Shown piece by piece: positions 6,452 to 6,922 of a DNA stretch of 6,922 bases (the first letter of the stretch is position 1; the number at the start of each line of letters is the position of its first letter). The stretch is from NCBI GenBank assembly GCA_017632825.1, contig JAGBQP010000001.1, forward strand, positions 1 through 6,922. Reading direction: 5' to 3'. A program made the position numbers and the translations under genes. The notes beneath the pieces were generated by a model. That model had not been told where the DNA came from. It did no database searches and was given only the letters and a program-made list of their open reading frames with translations. Origin of the DNA: Prevotella sp. (GTDB taxonomy: Bacteria > Bacteroidota > Bacteroidia > Bacteroidales > Bacteroidaceae).

Positions 6452-6541
6452 CCTTCAAGGCTCGCTCAGGGCAGTCGTTTGCGATACAAGACCCACAGGC
6501 TTTAGCATTTAATATTAACATTAAAAAACAACAAAAGAAAA
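6452..6541 (+). promoter_or_regulatory. rpsT 5' leader, possible regulatory structure
   Basis: The predicted leader contains short possible stems: GCTC (6460-6463) with GGGC (6469-6472), alternating with CCCT (6451-6454) with AGGG (6468-6471), and GTCG (6474-6477) with CGAT (6482-6485). It ends in an A-rich stretch (6521-6541) directly before the ATG in place of a Shine-Dalgarno site, as is common in this phylum. In E. coli, S20 represses translation of its own mRNA. Whether this leader does the same is a guess. Confidence 0.3.
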
Positions 6542-6793
6542 ATGGCAAATCACAAGTCATCGGTGAAGAGAATTCGCCAGGAGAAGAAAAGAGCTCTCCA
6601 CAACAAGTATTACGCTAAGACCATGCGCAACGCCGTTCGCAAGCTGCGCGCTATGACTAACAAGGAAGAGGCTGTTGCCCTGTACCCCAAAGTACAGAAG
6701 ATGTTGGACAAGCTGGCTAAGACCAACATTATCCACAAGAACAAGGCAGCCAACCTGAAGTCAAGCCTCTGCCTGCACATCAATAAGCTGTAA
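6542..6793 (+). CDS. rpsT: 30S ribosomal protein S20
   Basis: The 83-residue basic protein opens with [17 protein letters not shown] and contains [16 protein letters not shown] and [14 protein letters not shown], the signature segments of bacterial S20. Its length is normal for the family. S20 binds 16S rRNA early in 30S assembly through a three-helix bundle, with lysine- and arginine-rich faces contacting the 5' domain and helix 44. The start follows an A-rich leader without a Shine-Dalgarno sequence, and the N-terminus matches known S20 proteins exactly at this ATG. The gene has its own terminator and appears to be transcribed alone or with the upstream tRNA. Confidence 0.97.
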   Translation: MANHKSSVKRIRQEKKRALHNKYYAKTMRNAVRKLRAMTNKEEAVALYPKVQKMLDKLAKTNIIHKNKAANLKSSLCLHINKL

Positions 6794-6808
6794 GCGACAT
6801 GACGTCAT

Positions 6809-6849
6809 ATAAGGCCGTAGCCCTATCGGGTTGCGGTCTTATTTTTTTT
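6809..6849 (+). terminator. Intrinsic terminator of rpsT
   Basis: AAGGCCGTAGCCC (6811-6823) pairs with GGGTTGCGGTCTT (6828-6840) around a TATC loop, giving 13 pairs including three G-U, extended by two A-T pairs. Eight T residues follow at 6842-6849. It starts about 15 bases after the rpsT stop and is the only strong terminator in the window. Confidence 0.93.
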
Positions 6850-6870
6850 GTGGTTTTTTAGCAAATAAAC

Positions 6871-6903
6871 TTTGTTTATACGGCGTTTTTTTTTGTAACT
6901 TTG
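6871..6903 (+). promoter_or_regulatory. Bacteroidota consensus promoter for the next gene (beyond window)
   Basis: TTTG at 6871-6874 and TAACTTTG at 6896-6903 are spaced by 21 bases, a full match to the phylum consensus. The predicted start is near 6908, and no start codon appears before the window ends at 6922. The -33 element is embedded in an inverted repeat, ATAAAC-TTT-GTTTAT (6865-6879). In Bacteroides genomes I recall gyrB following rpsT, so gyrB is the likely but unseen target. Confidence 0.8.
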
Positions 6904-6922
6904 CAGCCTATAAACATATAGA

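Noticed and set aside
6509..6518. Palindrome TTAATATTAA in the rpsT leader
   Set aside because: It is pure A/T in an A/T-rich leader and is expected by chance.
6378..6560. Minus-strand 60-residue open frame across the rpsT leader
   Set aside because: It overlaps the rpsT start and leader, has no promoter or recognised domain, and is at chance length.
6439..6618. Plus-strand 59-codon open frame beginning MTFVPFKARSG
   Set aside because: Its start lies within the predicted rpsT promoter and it overlaps rpsT out of frame. No family resemblance was seen.

Overview
The window looks like ordinary core chromosome of a Bacteroidales bacterium, most likely Prevotella or Segatella. Three things point there. 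The promoters follow the Bacteroidota pattern of TTTG, about 20 bases, then TAnnTTTG. Shine-Dalgarno sequences are almost absent, and start codons follow A-rich or featureless leaders. The encoded proteins (DUF4292 lipoprotein, degenerate EnvC, Bacteroidota-type RecO and S20) and their order fit this group. No mobile element, CRISPR array or compositional island was seen.

Bases 1-4311, plus strand: a cell-envelope cluster. The last ten codons of dUTPase (dut) are followed by three tightly packed genes: an exported TPR-repeat protein (95-1828), a DUF4292 lipoprotein that overlaps it by four bases (1825-2676), and an EnvC-like amidase activator six bases further on (2683-4311). All three have export signals, so the products should work together at or near the outer membrane and peptidoglycan. 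EnvC regulates the amidases that split septal peptidoglycan. The other two have no proven function.

Bases 4319-6163, minus strand: recO (recombination mediator) followed 15 bases later by an M20 metallo-hydrolase of the ArgE/acetylcitrulline-deacetylase type. This unit converges on envC with only seven bases between the stop codons. The recO promoter lies so close to the start codon that the mRNA should be nearly leaderless.

Bases 6215-6922, plus strand: an RNA and translation block. A consensus promoter drives tRNA-Glu(UUC). About 200 bases of non-coding DNA follow, with small hairpins, a probable promoter and a leader, and then rpsT (S20). rpsT ends at a strong intrinsic terminator, and another consensus promoter then points out of the window. 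From memory of Bacteroides gene order the next gene is probably gyrB, but this cannot be seen here.

The points most worth checking are the near-leaderless recO start, the complete loss of zinc ligands plus a long Ala/Arg/Glu-rich insertion in EnvC, the possible functional link among the three envelope genes, and the tRNA-rpsT spacer and leader. I found no convincing undescribed system.
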